This document shows positions 15,226 to 22,738 of a stretch of DNA of 64,000 nt, one piece after another. The stretch's first letter is position 1, and each line of letters opens with the position of its first letter. The stretch is from positions 3,415,001-3,479,000 of the forward strand of contig NZ_CP032548.1 in NCBI RefSeq assembly GCF_003867015.1. Reading direction: 5' to 3'. This DNA comes from Tenacibaculum singaporense (GTDB taxonomy: Bacteria > Bacteroidota > Bacteroidia > Flavobacteriales > Flavobacteriaceae). The position numbers were made by a program, and so were the translations under genes. The notes under the pieces are model-generated. The model had not been told where the DNA came from. It saw nothing but the letters and a program-made list of their open reading frames with translations, and searched no databases.

Positions 15226-15263
15226 TAGTAAATTTTAAACAGTAATAATCAAAAATTAGTAAT

Positions 15264-15674
15264 ATGAAAAAAGTAATTTTATTTTTAATGACTACCTTAA
15301 TTCTATCCTCATGCGGGGGAAGTGATGATAATTTACAATCAGGAATTGTTGGAAAATGGAATAAGATAAAAGAAACTAAAGAATACTCCAATGGAAGTAT
15401 TGAAGAAGTAACCTTGTCAACTTGTGATTTAAAAGAAACTTTAGAATTAAAATCTAATAAACAAGTTATCCTTACTAAGTACTCTGGAACAAATTGTGAA
15501 GATGCAAGAACATCTGAGGGGACTTATTCTTACAATGAATCTAATAATGAATTAACCCTACCAGGAAACAATAAACAAATTGTTGAGGTAAGTGAAAATA
15601 AAATGAATTTTAAATTCACAGTAACTGGTATTGAAAGTTATATTAAGACAGTATATTTTGTTCGTGTTAATTAA
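15264..15674 (+). CDS. Lipocalin-like lipoprotein
   Basis: 136 residues. Lipoprotein signal with lipobox LSSC (Cys17), then GGSDDN and a lipocalin-like opening GIVGKWNKIKETKEY. Later beta strands (GTYSYNESNNELTL) fit the short lipocalin-like domains common in Bacteroidota lipoproteins. Two Cys (TCDL, NCED) may pair. It is the last gene before attR and last in the small cluster. Anchored to a membrane by lipid; ligand unknown. Confidence 0.7.
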   Translation: MKKVILFLMTTLILSSCGGSDDNLQSGIVGKWNKIKETKEYSNGSIEEVTLSTCDLKETLELKSNKQVILTKYSGTNCEDARTSEGTYSYNESNNELTLPGNNKQIVEVSENKMNFKFTVTGIESYIKTVYFVRVN

Positions 15675-15680
15675 GAAAAG

Positions 15681-15700
15681 GCACACTTTTAGGCATACAT
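15681..15700 (+). repeat. attR-side arm-like site
   Basis: GCACACTTTTAGGCATACAT matches 17 of 20 bases with 4931-4950 near attL, which contains the first AGGTGTAC repeat. Same orientation. Probably an integrase or excisionase site on the right arm. Confidence 0.5.
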
Positions 15701-15755
15701 CAAAAATGTAATCCTTTGTAACTCCCAATAACATTAACAAAAGTAAAAAAATGGA

Positions 15756-15805
15756 GAGTCCCGTCCAGACCGCAAAAAGCTTCTCAATTTTTGAGAAGCT
15801 TTTTT
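15756..15805 (+). repeat. Right attachment repeat (attR): tRNA-Asp 3' fragment plus terminator
   Basis: It matches 4810-4859 at 48 of 50 positions. It holds the last 17 bases of tRNA-Asp plus the terminator hairpin, here perfectly paired, and no functional tRNA. Host sequence resumes after it, within about 30 bases of the aromatic operon promoter. Confidence 0.9.
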
Positions 15806-15832
15806 CTTTTTTACACTTTTTTCAAAAAAAGT

Positions 15833-15863
15833 TTGGTTTAGTAAAATTTATTTCTAAGATTTG
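15833..15863 (+). promoter_or_regulatory. Candidate promoter of the aromatic operon
   Basis: TTG, 19 bases, then TAAGATTTG, one base longer than the usual TAnnTTTG. It lies just downstream of attR and upstream of the leader peptide. Confidence 0.45.
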
Positions 15864-15887
15864 TCCCGTACAAAGAACACAAATACA

Positions 15888-15971
15888 ATGATGTTACAAA
15901 ACGTATGGCAAGGTTTCTATTTTTACTTTTACTTTTTTAGTAAGAGACGAGACTTTGTATCATATTGTTAA
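15888..15971 (+). CDS. Aromatic (Phe/Tyr) leader peptide of the pheA operon
   Basis: A 27-residue ORF with two consecutive ATG codons. It contains FYFYFYFF at residues 10-17 and in total six Phe, four Tyr and one Trp. It is followed by SKRRDFVSYC and a stop, and ends 28 bases before the terminator stem. It is too small for standard gene calling. Position ahead of the pheA-tyrA-DAHP synthase operon, density of Phe and Tyr codons, and an adjacent antiterminator/terminator pair make it a classical attenuation leader. Ribosome stalling at the Phe/Tyr run would leave the antiterminator strand (15948-15957) free. Confidence 0.85.
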   Translation: MMLQNVWQGFYFYFYFFSKRRDFVSYC

Positions 15972-16028
15972 CCTAACAAAAAATAATATAGCCAATCAAA
16001 GTCTCGAATTTATCGAGGCTTTTTTTTT
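15948..16028 (+). promoter_or_regulatory. Attenuator: competing antiterminator and terminator
   Basis: CGAGACTTTG (15948-15957, inside the leader ORF) is exactly complementary over 10 bp to CAAAGTCTCG (15997-16006). The latter contains most of the 5' half of the terminator stem 16000-16007/16013-16020 (AGTCTCGA/TCGAGGCT, loop ATTTA), which is followed by T8. The two structures exclude each other. TACAAAG (15869-15875) could also pair with CTTTGTA (15953-15959) as a third alternative. The pairing is seen; the regulation is inferred from the known attenuation mechanism. Confidence 0.85.
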
Positions 16029-16036
16029 GATTTAAA

Positions 16037-16861
16037 ATGAAAAAAATAGCCATTCAAGGAATACAAGGAAGCAACCACCATATTGTTGCAAACAACTACT
16101 ACGGAAAAAATATCGACTTAAACGAATGTTTATCTTTTGACGTACTGGTTGATAGCCTTATCAATTCAAGAAGTGAGCAAGCAATTATGGCTTTAGAAAA
16201 CACCATAGCAGGCTCAATCATACCCAACTATGCCCTAATTGACAAGTACAATTTGCATATTTCTGGTGAGTATTACTTGTCTATACATCATCATTTAATG
16301 GCGTTACCTGACCAACGAATTGAAGACATCACTGAGGTTTGTTCGCATCCGATGGCATTACTACAATGTAAAGAATTTTTCAAACAACATAAACACATTA
16401 AGTTAGTTGAAGATGTTGACACTTCCGCTGTTGCAAAAAGAATCGCGGATCAACAATTAAAAGGAGTTGCAGCAATTGCACCTAAAATGGCTGCTGATAT
16501 TTTTAAATTATCAGTTATTGAAGATGAAATTCAAACGATTAAAAATAACGCAACTCGATTTGTATTTCTTCAAACAAGTCTTCCAAAAAATGGTAAAAGT
16601 GAAATCAATAAAGCTTCATTAAAATTTGAACTAGATCACAAAAGAGGAAGTTTAGCTACAGTGCTAAATGTAATGAGCGACTGTAAATTAAACCTTACTA
16701 AAATACAATCGCTCCCCAAAATCGAGACGCCCTGGAAGTACTCTTTTTTCGTAGATGTAACTTTTGAAAAATATGAAGATTACGAAAAAGCAAAAGCCAT
16801 CATACAAATTATGGCAGAAGAATTTAAAATATTAGGTGAATATAAAAACGGAAGATTATGA
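16037..16861 (+). CDS. pheA: Prephenate dehydratase
   Basis: 274 residues, stand-alone enzyme converting prephenate to phenylpyruvate for phenylalanine synthesis. The dehydratase domain (about 1-180) has the conserved ENTIAGS segment and the catalytic Thr173-Arg174-Phe175 (NNATRFVFL). An ACT domain follows (about 195-270, HKRGSLATVLNVMSDC), normally the site of Phe feedback inhibition. The chorismate mutase half known from E. coli PheA is absent; it is fused to the DAHP synthase four genes later. First structural gene behind the attenuator, 9 bases after the T-tract; the stop overlaps the next start by 4 bases. Confidence 0.95.
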   Translation: MKKIAIQGIQGSNHHIVANNYYGKNIDLNECLSFDVLVDSLINSRSEQAIMALENTIAGSIIPNYALIDKYNLHISGEYYLSIHHHLMALPDQRIEDITEVCSHPMALLQCKEFFKQHKHIKLVEDVDTSAVAKRIADQQLKGVAAIAPKMAADIFKLSVIEDEIQTIKNNATRFVFLQTSLPKNGKSEINKASLKFELDHKRGSLATVLNVMSDCKLNLTKIQSLPKIETPWKYSFFVDVTFEKYEDYEKAKAIIQIMAEEFKILGEYKNGRL

Positions 16862-18000
16862 TACAGTTTGCTAATAGATTACAAACCGTACAAGAATACT
16901 ACTTCTCTAAAAAGCTACAAGAAGTACGTCAATTAATTTCAGAAGGTAAACCAATTATAAATATCGGAATTGGAAGCCCTGATTTACAGCCTCCAACATC
17001 AGTATTAAAAGCTATTCAAGATAGCTTACAAGATAACGGAGCACATAGTTATCAGAGTTATCAAGGCTTACCAGAGTTTAGACAAGCTGTTTCAAATTTT
17101 TATCAGAATAACTATCTGGTTAACATTAATCCTGCTAACGAAGTACTTCCTTTAATGGGAAGTAAAGAAGGAATTATGCATATTTCATTAACTTTTTTAA
17201 ATGAAGGAGATCAGGTATTAATTCCTAATCCAGGGTACCCAACCTATAGTTCTGTTACTAATTTACTAGGAGGTAAACCTATTTTTTACAATTTAGATGA
17301 AGCTACTAACTGGCAACCTGATTTTGAAGCTTTGGAAAAACTCGACACCTCAAGAATAAAGTTGATGTGGGTAAATTATCCGCACATGCCAACGGGTGCC
17401 GATGCTACCAAAGAAACTTTTCAAAAATTGATTGACTTTGGAAAAAAACACAATATTGTTATTGTAAATGACAATCCGTATAGCTTTATACTAAATGAAC
17501 ATCCTCAAAGTATTTTACAAATTGAAGATGCTAAAGACATCGCTATCGAATTAAACTCGGTTAGTAAATCTTTTAACATGGCAGGGTGGCGTGTTGGAAT
17601 GTTATTAGGCAAACCCGAATTCTTAACCGAAGTTTTAAAAGTAAAAACTCAAATGGATTCTGGTATGTTTTACGGAATTCAAAAAGGAGCCACTAAAGCA
17701 TTAGGATTAGAGAAGGATTGGTTTACTCAGCTAAACAACACCTATAAAAAAAGGCAAAAACTAGTGTTTGAGTTAGCAGAAAAATTAGGATGTACCTACG
17801 ATAAAAACGCATCTGGAATGTTTGTTTGGTGCAAACTTCCTGATGGAAAAACATCTGAAGAAATGATTGATGATTTACTATATAATAAACACATCTTCGC
17901 TGCTCCAGGAACCATTTTTGGTAGTCAAGGCGAAGGCTATATTCGTTTCTCACTATGTGTACCAGAAGAAAAAATTAACGAAGTAATAGCTAGAATATGA
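16858..18000 (+). CDS. PLP-dependent class I/II aminotransferase (aromatic pathway)
   Basis: 380 residues, fold-type I aminotransferase. The PLP Lys is Lys237 in NSVSKSFNMAGWRVG, and the cofactor-binding NDNPYSF segment is at 204-210. The C-terminal substrate Arg lies in GYIRFSLC. By position between pheA and tyrA it probably transaminates phenylpyruvate and 4-hydroxyphenylpyruvate (or prephenate). The sequence alone does not fix the substrate. It overlaps both neighbours by 4 bases, so it is translationally coupled. Confidence 0.9.
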   Translation: MIQFANRLQTVQEYYFSKKLQEVRQLISEGKPIINIGIGSPDLQPPTSVLKAIQDSLQDNGAHSYQSYQGLPEFRQAVSNFYQNNYLVNINPANEVLPLMGSKEGIMHISLTFLNEGDQVLIPNPGYPTYSSVTNLLGGKPIFYNLDEATNWQPDFEALEKLDTSRIKLMWVNYPHMPTGADATKETFQKLIDFGKKHNIVIVNDNPYSFILNEHPQSILQIEDAKDIAIELNSVSKSFNMAGWRVGMLLGKPEFLTEVLKVKTQMDSGMFYGIQKGATKALGLEKDWFTQLNNTYKKRQKLVFELAEKLGCTYDKNASGMFVWCKLPDGKTSEEMIDDLLYNKHIFAAPGTIFGSQGEGYIRFSLCVPEEKINEVIARI

Positions 18001-18374
18001 AAAAAGAACTCAATTTAATAAAAACCTATATAGAAGGGTACAACTCTTTTGATGTAGATAAAATGATTTCAACTTTAAATAAAGATATTGTTTTTGAAAA
18101 TTATACTAACAATTCTTTGACTTTAAAACTTGATGGAATAAATCAATTTAAAGAACAAGCAGAGAAAGTATTATTATTTTTCTCAGAGAGAAAACAGGAA
18201 ATAGAAGAAATCATCTCAAAAGAAGAATACTATGAAGTTCATCTTAAGTATACAGCAACATTACAAGTTGACTTATCTAAAGAACTTAAAAAAGGTAATC
18301 AATTAAACCTAAAAGGTAAGAGTATTTTCTTCTTTCAGGATGATACAATAACTAAAATAGAAGACCACAGTTAA
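17997..18374 (+). CDS. NTF2/SnoaL-like protein inside the aromatic operon
   Basis: 125 residues, cytosolic. The N-terminus (LIKTYIEGYNSFDVDKMIST) and the beta-rich remainder fit the NTF2-like (SnoaL) fold, which serves in small isomerases and hydratases or as a ligand-binding scaffold. It overlaps the aminotransferase stop by 4 bases and ends 1 base before tyrA, so it is a real part of the operon. As far as I recall, this gene is not among the usual flavobacterial pheA-aminotransferase-tyrA-DAHP synthase set. Substrate unknown. Confidence 0.7.
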   Translation: MKKELNLIKTYIEGYNSFDVDKMISTLNKDIVFENYTNNSLTLKLDGINQFKEQAEKVLLFFSERKQEIEEIISKEEYYEVHLKYTATLQVDLSKELKKGNQLNLKGKSIFFFQDDTITKIEDHS

Positions 18375-18375
18375 A

Positions 18376-19239
18376 ATGAACATATTTATTATAGGTTTAG
18401 GATTAATCGGCGGAAGTCTTGCCCTAGATATTCAGCAAGAATTTAAGAATGCTACTATCTATGGAATTGATTCCAACGAAGAGCATGGAGACCTTGCTTT
18501 AGAGAAAAGGATCATCCATCAAAAAGCGACTTCTTCAGAGTTGAAAAATGCAGATATAGTCATTATTGCTATTCCTGTTGATGTTTCACAAGAGGTAATT
18601 TTAAAAACATTGGATAATATCTCTGATACCTGTTTGGTTTTTGATGTAGGTTCGACTAAAGAGGCGATTTGCAATGCTATTAAGAACCATCCGAAAAGAA
18701 GAAATTTTTTAGCAACACACCCTATTGCTGGAACTGAGTTTTCAGGACCAAATGCAGCATTGACAAATTTATTTAGAAATAAAACTAATATTATTTGCGA
18801 GGTAGAAAAAACAGCTTTCAAATTACAGGAAAAAGCATTAGATATATTTTCAAAATTAGGAATGCGTATTCGATACATGGATCCAAAATCGCACGATAAG
18901 CATATTGCCTATGTATCACATTTATCACATATCAGCTCTTTCATGTTAGGTAAAACGGTCATTGAAAAAGAGAAAAACGAGCGTGATATTTTTGATATGG
19001 CTGGTAGTGGATTTGCTTCTACTGTGCGTTTAGCAAAAAGCTCACCAGCAATGTGGACACCTATTTTTGAGCAAAATAAAGAAAATGTTATTGAGTCTCT
19101 GAATGAATATATTCATAACTTACAACAATTCAAAACTTTATTAGAAAACAACGATTTTCCAGAAATCTATACAGAAATGGAAAACACCAATCATATAAAA
19201 CAAATATTAAACGGAATTTTAGAGGTTGTACCTCAATAA
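18376..19239 (+). CDS. tyrA: Prephenate dehydrogenase
   Basis: 287 residues. Rossmann fold with the dinucleotide motif GLGLIGGS at 7-14; conserved ATHPIAGTE segment and the catalytic-domain His in HDKHIAYVSHLSH. It oxidises prephenate to 4-hydroxyphenylpyruvate for tyrosine synthesis. No ACT domain is fused to the C-terminus. Fourth structural gene of the operon, 1 base after the NTF2-like gene. Confidence 0.95.
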   Translation: MNIFIIGLGLIGGSLALDIQQEFKNATIYGIDSNEEHGDLALEKRIIHQKATSSELKNADIVIIAIPVDVSQEVILKTLDNISDTCLVFDVGSTKEAICNAIKNHPKRRNFLATHPIAGTEFSGPNAALTNLFRNKTNIICEVEKTAFKLQEKALDIFSKLGMRIRYMDPKSHDKHIAYVSHLSHISSFMLGKTVIEKEKNERDIFDMAGSGFASTVRLAKSSPAMWTPIFEQNKENVIESLNEYIHNLQQFKTLLENNDFPEIYTEMENTNHIKQILNGILEVVPQ

Positions 19240-19250
19240 TAAAAACTAAA

Positions 19251-20333
19251 ATGGAGAATACAAAAGAGTTAAGAACATGGTTAGATGCTTTCGGATTAGG
19301 GCATCCACTGGTAATTGCAGGACCTTGTAGTGCCGAAACAGAAGAACAAGTATTACGAATTGCTCACGAATTGAAAGATACAGATGCCACTGTTTTAAGA
19401 GCTGGAATTTGGAAACCTCGTACCAGACCTGGCAATTTTGAAGGTGTTGGTGCTTTAGGGTTAAAATGGCTACAAAAAGCAAAACAAGAAACGGGTATGT
19501 TAATTGCTACTGAAGTTGCCAACAAAGACCACGTAAAACTTGCAATTGAGCACGACGTAGACATCTTATGGATTGGTGCCCGCACTACCGTAAGTCCTTT
19601 TATTGTTCAAGAGATTGCAGATGCTTTAGAAGGAACCGATAAAATTGTTTTGGTAAAAAACCCTGTAAACCCTGATTTACCATTGTGGCTAGGTGCCATA
19701 GAACGTTTATATGCTAAAAACATTAAAAAACTAGGGGTTATCCATAGAGGTTTCTCTACTTACGAAAAAACAAGATACCGTAACAATCCTGAATGGCAAA
19801 TTCCTATTGAATTACAAAACCGTTTCCCTGATTTACCACTGATTTGTGATCCGTCACACATCGCTGGTCGTCGTGATATTATTTTTGATGTTTGCCAAAC
19901 TGCCTTAGATTTAAACTTTGATGGTTTAATGGTTGAAACTCATTACGATCCAGATAATGCATGGAGTGATGCTGCACAACAAATCACTCCTAAATCGTTA
20001 ATTCAAATGATGATTGATTTAAAAGTTAGAAAAGCCACAGATACAGAAACTGAATACAGGAATGCTTTAAACACGCTACGTACTCAAATTGACGTAGTGG
20101 ATCATCAATTAATTGAAATGCTAGGTAAACGTATGAAAATAGCAGATTCAATTGGTCAATTGAAAAAAGAGAAAAACGTAGCTATTTTACAAACTAAAAG
20201 ATGGAATGAAATACTAGGTAAAATGATTTTAGAAGGTGATGAACGTGGTTTAAGTGAAGAATTTGTTCTTAAAATGTTCAAAGCAATACACCAAGAAAGT
20301 ATCAATCACCAAGAGAAAATTATTAACAATTAA
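19251..20333 (+). CDS. Bifunctional DAHP synthase / chorismate mutase
   Basis: 360 residues. Residues 1-260 form a KDO8P-synthase-like DAHP synthase (AGPCSAET at about 23-30, KPRTRPGNFEG, DPSHIAGRRD). It makes the first intermediate of the shikimate pathway from PEP and erythrose 4-phosphate. Residues about 270-355 form an AroQ-type chorismate mutase (LRTQIDVVDHQLIEMLGKRM). The fusion joins the first step and the branch-point step, so chorismate or prephenate can feed back on entry into the pathway. Last gene of the operon, followed by a strong terminator. Confidence 0.95.
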   Translation: MENTKELRTWLDAFGLGHPLVIAGPCSAETEEQVLRIAHELKDTDATVLRAGIWKPRTRPGNFEGVGALGLKWLQKAKQETGMLIATEVANKDHVKLAIEHDVDILWIGARTTVSPFIVQEIADALEGTDKIVLVKNPVNPDLPLWLGAIERLYAKNIKKLGVIHRGFSTYEKTRYRNNPEWQIPIELQNRFPDLPLICDPSHIAGRRDIIFDVCQTALDLNFDGLMVETHYDPDNAWSDAAQQITPKSLIQMMIDLKVRKATDTETEYRNALNTLRTQIDVVDHQLIEMLGKRMKIADSIGQLKKEKNVAILQTKRWNEILGKMILEGDERGLSEEFVLKMFKAIHQESINHQEKIINN

Positions 20334-20340
20334 ATGTCTA

Positions 20341-20371
20341 AAAGACCGCTAACAAAATAGCGGTCTTTTTT
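20341..20371 (+). terminator. Terminator of the aromatic operon
   Basis: Stem AAAGACCGCTA / TAGCGGTCTTT with a 6-nt loop and a T-run. Confidence 0.9.
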
Positions 20372-20412
20372 ATTCTATTTAGTGTATTTTCATCCTACCA
20401 AACTTTAACTAA

Positions 20413-21165
20413 ATGAAACCTATTCATACAATTGATGATGTTATAGATATACTACAAGATATAATTAACGAATCTACCAATAACAAAAGTCCGTTAGGAT
20501 ATTTTGCAGCTTTATACCAAAAAGTAACAATCAAGGTAAAAGAAGGCATACAAAACAATTATTTTGATGATAACCAACGAATGGAAAAACTCGATATAAT
20601 TTTTGCTAAAAGGTATATAGAAGCTTATTACAATTACCAAAACAATATACCTATCACTTCTTCTTGGGAAAAAGCTTTCAGCATAGCTAATAAGTATTGG
20701 TATATAGTTTTACAACATTTGCTAGTTGGTATGAATGCACATATTAATTTAGATTTAGGAATTGCAGCAGCAGAAGTTTCTAAAGGGAAAGACATTCAAA
20801 ATTTACATAGCGATTTCAATAAAATAAATGATATTTTATCCTCTTTAGTTAACGATGTTCAAGATGATTTAGCCAAAGTATATCCTTTTCTAAAGAAAAT
20901 TCTTACCTGGACTAAAGATGTTGATGATTTTTTAGTTGATTTCAGCATGGAGTTAGCAAGAAATGGTGCTTGGGATTTCGCTGTAGAATTAGCCAACACA
21001 CCAACTAATAATATTGAAAACACTATACATAAAAGAGACATTAAAATAACCGAAAAAGCAGACCTGGTTATTTCTCCAGGTTTTATCCCAAAACTAATTT
21101 TTATGATTATTAGAGTTTCAGAAATAGGAACAGTAACTCAGAAAATTAAAGATTTAACAGATTAA
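20413..21165 (+). CDS. DUF5995 family protein
   Basis: 250 residues, all-helical and cytosolic. The segment LLVGMNAHINLDLGIAAAE is the part I recognise as the DUF5995 signature; the His and Asp there may bind a ligand or metal. Monocistronic, between the aromatic operon terminator and rsgA. Function unknown for the family. Confidence 0.75.
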   Translation: MKPIHTIDDVIDILQDIINESTNNKSPLGYFAALYQKVTIKVKEGIQNNYFDDNQRMEKLDIIFAKRYIEAYYNYQNNIPITSSWEKAFSIANKYWYIVLQHLLVGMNAHINLDLGIAAAEVSKGKDIQNLHSDFNKINDILSSLVNDVQDDLAKVYPFLKKILTWTKDVDDFLVDFSMELARNGAWDFAVELANTPTNNIENTIHKRDIKITEKADLVISPGFIPKLIFMIIRVSEIGTVTQKIKDLTD

Positions 21166-21206
21166 ACAATACTAAAACATTCAATTTTTATTCTCATCTT
21201 TGTTCT

Positions 21207-22148
21207 ATGACAGGAACGGTTTATAAATCTACAGGAAGTTGGTATTGGGTAAAGTCTGAAGGCGAGCTATACAAGTGTCGTATTAAGGGAAAGTTTCGTA
21301 TCAAAGGAATTAAAAGCACCAATCCTATCTCAGTAGGTGATATTGTTGATTTTTCATTAGAAACCAAAAATGATGAAGAGACAGGATTAATTACCAATAT
21401 TCACGAACGTAAAAACTACATTGTTCGTAAATCTGTAAATCTATCAAAGCAAACTCATGTAATTGCTTCTAATATTGATCAAGTATTTTTATTAATTACG
21501 ATAGACAACCCTCCTACGTTTACAACATTTATTGATCGTTTTTTAGTCACTGCAGAAGCCTACTCAATCAAAACTATATTAGTTTTTAATAAAATTGACT
21601 CTTATGAAATTGAGCAGCGTGCTGAAATTTTGTATCTAAAAGACATTTATGAAGCCATCGGTTATGAATGTATTGAAGTTTCTGCTATCCAAAACATTAA
21701 TATCGATAAAATTAAAGAATCAATGACTGGCAAAGTAAGTATGTTTGCTGGTCACTCGGGAGTTGGAAAAACTACCTTGGTTAACGCTATTGAACCTTCT
21801 TTAAACTTAAAAACGAAAGAAATTTCTGAACAACATAAGCAAGGACAGCATACTACCACATTTGCTGAAATGTTTGATTTAAGTTTTGATGCTCGCATTA
21901 TAGACACTCCAGGGATTAAAGGTTTTGGTGTAGTTGATATGGATAAAGATGAATTAGGTGATTATTTTCCTGAGTTTTTTGCTTTAAAACAAGACTGTAA
22001 ATTCAACAATTGTATTCATATTAACGAACCCCAATGTGCAGTTAAAGAAGCCTTGGAAAATGAAGAAATAGCTTGGTCTCGTTATAAAAGTTATCTACAA
22101 ATTTTAGAAGGCGAAGACGAACACTACAGAACTGATATTTGGGAATAA
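21207..22148 (+). CDS. rsgA: Ribosome small subunit-dependent GTPase A
   Basis: 313 residues, late-stage 30S maturation GTPase with the circularly permuted GTPase motif order. An OB-fold N-terminus (1-75) precedes NKID (G4, 128-131), GHSGVGKT (G1, 182-189) and DTPG (G3, 233-236). The C-terminal zinc site is Cys264, Cys269, His271, Cys277. The length is typical. It precedes dtd by 72 bases. Confidence 0.96.
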   Translation: MTGTVYKSTGSWYWVKSEGELYKCRIKGKFRIKGIKSTNPISVGDIVDFSLETKNDEETGLITNIHERKNYIVRKSVNLSKQTHVIASNIDQVFLLITIDNPPTFTTFIDRFLVTAEAYSIKTILVFNKIDSYEIEQRAEILYLKDIYEAIGYECIEVSAIQNINIDKIKESMTGKVSMFAGHSGVGKTTLVNAIEPSLNLKTKEISEQHKQGQHTTTFAEMFDLSFDARIIDTPGIKGFGVVDMDKDELGDYFPEFFALKQDCKFNNCIHINEPQCAVKEALENEEIAWSRYKSYLQILEGEDEHYRTDIWE

Positions 22149-22220
22149 AACAGTTTTTAGTCTAGCCTATACAAAGGCTCAGGACATCCAATAACCTAAA
22201 AATTCAACAATCTAGATATA

Positions 22221-22673
22221 ATGAAAATTGTAATTCAACGCGTTTCAAAAGCTAGCGTTACTATTGAAGGTGAAAAAGTAGCTGAAATACAAAATGGTCT
22301 TTTAATTTTACTTGGAATTATTAATGAAGATACTCAAGAAGATATTAAATGGCTCTCTAACAAAGTAACAAACCTTCGTGTTTTTAATGATGATGAAGGT
22401 GTTATGAATAATTCGATTAAAGATATAGATGGAGATATCATTACTGTAAGTCAATTCACCTTACACGCTTCCACTAAAAAAGGAAATCGTCCTAGCTATA
22501 TCAAAGCTGCTAAACCAGATGTAGCCATTCCTCTGTATGAAAAATTTGTTCAACAACTTGAAGTTGATTTAGGAAAAAAAGTACAGACAGGTCAATTTGG
22601 TGCCGACATGAAAGTAGAGTTACTAAATGACGGGCCTGTAACCATCATTATCGATTCTAAAGATAAGAAATAA
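22221..22673 (+). CDS. dtd: D-aminoacyl-tRNA deacylase
   Basis: 150 residues. It removes D-amino acids from mischarged tRNA. The two family motifs are present: SQFTLHAST with the following KKGNRPSY, and the C-terminal GPVTIII cross-subunit Gly-cisPro segment. Follows rsgA in the same direction and ends in a terminator. Confidence 0.96.
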   Translation: MKIVIQRVSKASVTIEGEKVAEIQNGLLILLGIINEDTQEDIKWLSNKVTNLRVFNDDEGVMNNSIKDIDGDIITVSQFTLHASTKKGNRPSYIKAAKPDVAIPLYEKFVQQLEVDLGKKVQTGQFGADMKVELLNDGPVTIIIDSKDKK

Positions 22674-22693
22674 TTTCCATGGGAATTATTTTT
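22669..22693 (+). terminator. Terminator of dtd
   Basis: AATAATTTCC / GGGAATTATT stem with a short loop, then T-rich sequence. It overlaps the dtd stop. Confidence 0.6.
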
Positions 22694-22696
22694 AAT

Positions 22697-22704
22697 TATA
22701 TTTG
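22697..22704 (+). promoter_or_regulatory. -7 box of the YceI-family gene
   Basis: TATATTTG, exact TAnnTTTG match, 35 bases ahead of the start codon. Confidence 0.6.
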
Positions 22705-22738
22705 TACTTGATTAATAATCATTATTAAAAACACAAAA

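Larger units (their letters stand above)
4810..15805 (+). mobile_element. Integrated genomic island at tRNA-Asp, about 10.9 kb
   Basis: The borders are 50-bp direct repeats (4810-4859 and 15756-15805). A tyrosine recombinase gene lies next to the left repeat and reads inward. The cargo is a SF2 helicase, a RecA-like ATPase, a two-gene nuclease-like module on the minus strand, a 127-aa protein, a RadC protein, an XRE repressor and five small genes. No relaxase, coupling protein, capsid, portal, terminase or transposase gene is recognisable. It is thus neither a self-sufficient conjugative element nor a complete prophage. A mobilizable element, phage satellite or defence island are the options. 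Confidence 0.88.

Noticed and set aside
15756..15773. A third tRNA-Asp gene
   Set aside because: Only the 3' end of the tRNA is present; it is the attachment-site remnant.
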